Assembly (NCBI GenBank): GCA_031255975.1 | Contig: JAIRRM010000150.1 | Coordinates: 1-9,278 of the forward strand | DNA: 9,278 nucleotides | Source: Propionibacteriaceae bacterium | GTDB taxonomy: Bacteria; Actinomycetota; Actinomycetes; Propionibacteriales; Propionibacteriaceae | Direction: 5' to 3' | Position numbers and translations under genes: made by a program | Shown here: in pieces, positions 6,770-9,278 of the stretch | Layout of the letters: each line of letters starts with the position of its first letter | Position numbering within the stretch: the stretch's first letter is position 1 | The notes under the pieces: model-generated | What the model saw: only the letters and a program-made list of their open reading frames with translations | What the model was told of the DNA's origin: nothing | Database searches by the model: none

Positions 6770-7549
6770 GTGGAACCATGGATGGACGATGACACAGAAC
6801 TGAGCGTTCCGGCAGCGGCTGATTTCACCGACCGTAGGCTTGGCCGAGTACGGGCAGGTGGTCAGCCGTTACCACTGCCCGAGCGAGAAATCCCCGTGGC
6901 AAGCGCGAGTGCGGGGTTACGGGCCGCTGCGGTGTTCGTACGGGAGCATGTGGCGGTCGTCGGAGTGATAGGTGCGGTGGCGGCGGTGTTCACCGCCACT
7001 CAACTGTTTGGAGCCCGCACCACCGAAGTGCCGCTCACTCCGAGCGTGATTAGCGAAACCCCCGTTGTCTCGGCATCGCCCACCCCGGTGCCGACAATTG
7101 TGGTGCATGTGTTGGGTGCGGTGGTCGAACCTGGGGTGGTGGTGTTGCCGGAGGGTGCTCGGGTGCATGATGCCATCGCGGCGTGTGGTGGGCTTACGGC
7201 AGCGGCCGATCCCGGCGAACTGAACATGGCCCAGGTGCTTTTTGACGGGGCACAGTTGGTGATCGGGGTGCAGGGAAACCCGCGTGGTGAAGTCAACGGC
7301 GGGTCGGGAGGAGCCTCGCTTGGCGGAACTACTGGCGGCAACACCAGCGGGGCGAGCACTCGGCTCAATCTGAACACCGCGACCCAGGCCCAGTTGGAGA
7401 CCCTGCCCGGGGTTGGGCCGGTGACCGCGCAACGTATCATCGCGTGGCGTGAACAACATGGCCGGTTCACCGCCGCGGCAGAGCTACAGGAGGTCAGCGG
7501 TATCGGGGTGAAGACTTATGCGCAACTCGAACCCTACGTCAGCGTCTGA
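6770..7549 (+). CDS. comEA: ComEA-like competence DNA-binding protein
   Basis: 259 residues. An acidic and polar cytoplasmic N-terminus is followed by one membrane helix (about 60-80, VAVVGVIGAVAAVFTATQLF) and a Ser/Thr/Pro linker. Then come a SLBB domain (about 110-166, IVVHVLGAVVEPGVVVLPEG...), a Gly/Ser/Thr-rich spacer (about 172-197) and a C-terminal helix-hairpin-helix DNA-binding domain (199-257). Its hairpins are LPGVGPVTAQRI (212-223) and VSGIGVKT (242-249). This SLBB plus HhH layout is typical of Gram-positive ComEA, which binds double-stranded DNA outside the membrane and hands it to ComEC. GTG at 6770 is chosen because its spacing to the promoter block equals that of the DUF4192 ATG; an in-frame ATG at 6782 is the alternative. 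It overlaps comEC by 32 nt. Confidence 0.93.
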   Translation: MEPWMDDDTELSVPAAADFTDRRLGRVRAGGQPLPLPEREIPVASASAGLRAAAVFVREHVAVVGVIGAVAAVFTATQLFGARTTEVPLTPSVISETPVVSASPTPVPTIVVHVLGAVVEPGVVVLPEGARVHDAIAACGGLTAAADPGELNMAQVLFDGAQLVIGVQGNPRGEVNGGSGGASLGGTTGGNTSGASTRLNLNTATQAQLETLPGVGPVTAQRIIAWREQHGRFTAAAELQEVSGIGVKTYAQLEPYVSV

Positions 7550-9278
7550 GAGCGCCGACCTGCGGCTGGTCGGCGTGGCGGGTGCGGTATGGGCGGCCAC
7601 TTGGGCCGCCTGTCAGGGTTGGTGGTGGGCCATGGCCGTGGCGGTAGCGGCGCTCAGCGCCGGGGTGGTGTCGTGGCGGGGCCGCCGTTTGGCGGTGCTG
7701 GCTGCCGCCGTCGCCGCCATGGTGGCGTTGGGGCTGGCGACGCTGCTGGTGTGGTTTCGCACCACTGGGCCGACAGCGGTGTTCGCCAGGGAGCAAGCCG
7801 TGGTCGAAGCGGTGCTTGATGTCAGCGGTGATCCGGTGACATACCCGGCGCGAGGAGTATTGCCAGCTCGCACTCTGGCGCGGGCCACGCTGACGCGGGT
7901 GGATGCTCGTGGCACCCGGTACGACACTTCACAGCCGGTGACGCTGCTGTTGGCAGATGCGGAGAGCGTGGTGGCGGGGCAGCGGATTCAGGTGCAGGCC
8001 CGTGCCACCCCGGCAGAGGTGGGTGACGGGGTAGCCGCCGTGCTGCGGCAAATCGGCCCGATTACCGTGCTTGATGAACCTGGGGTGGGTGACCGGGCGG
8101 TGAACGGCCTCCGTACGGGGCTACGTGACGCGATGTCGTGGAGTAGCCCGGAGCAGGCCGGGTTGGTGCCCGCGCTGGTGGTGGGTGACGTGTCTCGGTT
8201 GCCGAGTGCGCTGGTGGAGGCGTTCCGTGCCACCGGGTTGTCGCACCTGACGGCGGTGAGCGGCACCAACCTGACACTGATGTTGGCGTTTGTGCTGCTG
8301 CTCGCACGATACGCGGGGGCGCGGGGTTGGGGGTTGCGCGGCATCGCCATGGGGTGCGTGGCCGGGTTTGTGCTGCTCTGCCGTGGCGAGCCGAGCGTGC
8401 TACGGGCGGCGGCGATGGGCACGGTGGCGCTTTCCGCCACCGGAGTGGCGCGTGACACCAGACGCGGGGTGCGGCAATTATCCGTAGCGGTGAGCGCGCT
8501 GCTGCTCATAGATCCCTGGTTGTCGCATTCTTGGGGGTTTGCGCTGTCGGCCAGTGCCACCGGCGGCATCGTCTGGTGGGCGGGGCGTTGGCAGCGGGCA
8601 TTGACCAACTGGTGTCCGGCTTGGTTGGCCGAGGCGGTGGCGGTACCGTTGGCCGCCCAATTGGCGACGCAACCGTTGGTGACGGCACTCAACGGGCAGG
8701 TGTCGTTGGTCGGCCTGCTGGCGAACCTCGCCGCCGGGCCTTTCGTCGGCCCGGTGACGGTGCTCGGGCTAGTGGCTACGTTGGCGTCGCTGATCTCGTC
8801 GTGGCTGGCCAACGCGCTGGGGTGGGTGGCGGGCTGGTGTGTGCAACCCATCATCTATGTGGCCCAGATCGGGGCAGAACTGCCAGGTGCGGTGTGGCAG
8901 GTGGGTGGTGCCGTGACGACGATTGTGGTTGTCGCGGCGGTGTCATTGGGCATCGCCAGGGCAATGCCTTGGGTGTTACTACGTCCGGTGGCCAGTGTGA
9001 CGGCGGTGGCGCTGCTGGTCGGGGTGGTGTGGGTGCGGCTGCCGACACCGGGGTGGCCGGGGGATTGGGCGGTGGTGTTCTGCGATGTGGGCCAGGGTGA
9101 TGCCACCGTGCTACGTGGAGAGGACGGCGCGGTGGTGCTGGTAGACGGCGGCCCCGACCCTGCCGCGCTGCACGGCTGCCTCGACTCCCTGGGGGTGAGT
9201 GCGCTTTCATTGGTGGTGCTCACGCACCAACATGCCGACCACCTGGCCGGGTTGGCCGGGTTGGGTGAGCGTTATCGG
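7518..9278 (+). CDS. comEC: ComEC/Rec2 DNA-uptake channel (3'-truncated by window edge)
   Basis: The frame stays open from ATG at 7518 to the window end, giving 587 residues of a family usually about 750-850 long. ComEC is the membrane channel that imports one strand of transforming DNA. Two to three N-terminal membrane helices precede a soluble region (about 88-200). The competence domain carries HLTAVSGTNL (243-252), PSVLRAAAMG and AEAVAVPLAAQLATQPLV, with several helices. A metallo-beta-lactamase domain begins near 518 with DVGQGD (523-528), VLVDGG and the metal-binding motif HQHADH (570-575), all key residues present; this domain is proposed to degrade the non-transported strand. The start has a weak GGGGTG site 7 nt upstream and lies inside comEA, implying translational coupling. 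No frameshift is visible, so the pair appears functional. Confidence 0.93.
   Translation, partial: MRNSNPTSASESADLRLVGVAGAVWAATWAACQGWWWAMAVAVAALSAGVVSWRGRRLAVLAAAVAAMVALGLATLLVWFRTTGPTAVFAREQAVVEAVLDVSGDPVTYPARGVLPARTLARATLTRVDARGTRYDTSQPVTLLLADAESVVAGQRIQVQARATPAEVGDGVAAVLRQIGPITVLDEPGVGDRAVNGLRTGLRDAMSWSSPEQAGLVPALVVGDVSRLPSALVEAFRATGLSHLTAVSGTNLTLMLAFVLLLARYAGARGWGLRGIAMGCVAGFVLLCRGEPSVLRAAAMGTVALSATGVARDTRRGVRQLSVAVSALLLIDPWLSHSWGFALSASATGGIVWWAGRWQRALTNWCPAWLAEAVAVPLAAQLATQPLVTALNGQVSLVGLLANLAAGPFVGPVTVLGLVATLASLISSWLANALGWVAGWCVQPIIYVAQIGAELPGAVWQVGGAVTTIVVVAAVSLGIARAMPWVLLRPVASVTAVALLVGVVWVRLPTPGWPGDWAVVFCDVGQGDATVLRGEDGAVVLVDGGPDPAALHGCLDSLGVSALSLVVLTHQHADHLAGLAGLGERYR

Noticed and set aside
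7988..8854. Open frame of 288 codons on the minus strand
   Set aside because: It lies wholly opposite comEC, whose translation carries clear family motifs; its Ser/Thr/Pro/Ala-rich, low-complexity composition is typical of an antisense shadow in GC-rich DNA.

Overview
The window is a GC-rich chromosomal segment of an actinobacterium (Actinomycetota). The evidence is a DUF4192 gene (essentially restricted to actinobacteria), a leuS / comEA / comEC neighbourhood typical of that phylum, GTG starts, TANNNT-type -10 boxes and apparently leaderless promoters. I cannot name the genus. The DNA looks like ordinary chromosome: I see no transposase, phage gene, tRNA, rRNA or CRISPR array.

Layout, left to right: (1) the C-terminal part of a malic enzyme-like protein (+), cut by the window edge, with an altered substrate-site motif; (2) converging on it with no spacer, an unknown single-pass membrane protein with a small extracytoplasmic beta-rich domain (-); (3) a divergent intergenic region with two DnaA-box-like 9-mers and a leaderless promoter; (4) a DUF4192 protein (+); (5) leuS (+) with its own promoter and a strong ribosome binding site; (6) an NhaD/CitMHS-type Na+/H+ antiporter (-), convergent with leuS; (7) a second divergent intergenic region, again with two DnaA-box-like 9-mers and the same promoter; (8) comEA (+) overlapping (9) comEC (+), which runs off the right edge. 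ComEA binds incoming DNA at the membrane and ComEC is the channel that passes a single strand into the cytoplasm. A complete HxHxDH motif is visible in the ComEC metallo-beta-lactamase domain.

The most interesting signal is regulatory. The region upstream of the DUF4192 gene and the region upstream of comEA, about 5 kb apart, share a blockwise-identical composite element: AAAAGTTATCCACA, a gap of 12-13 nt, TTGGCCGGTTTGG, a gap of exactly 9 nt, then CACTAGAGACNGGGC abutting the start codon. The -10-like TAGAGA lies exactly 6 nt before the start codon in both, as expected for leaderless mRNAs. A second TTATCCACA box lies about 27-29 nt further upstream in each. This suggests that the uncharacterised DUF4192 protein and the DNA-uptake operon belong to one regulon, possibly linked to DnaA or replication status.
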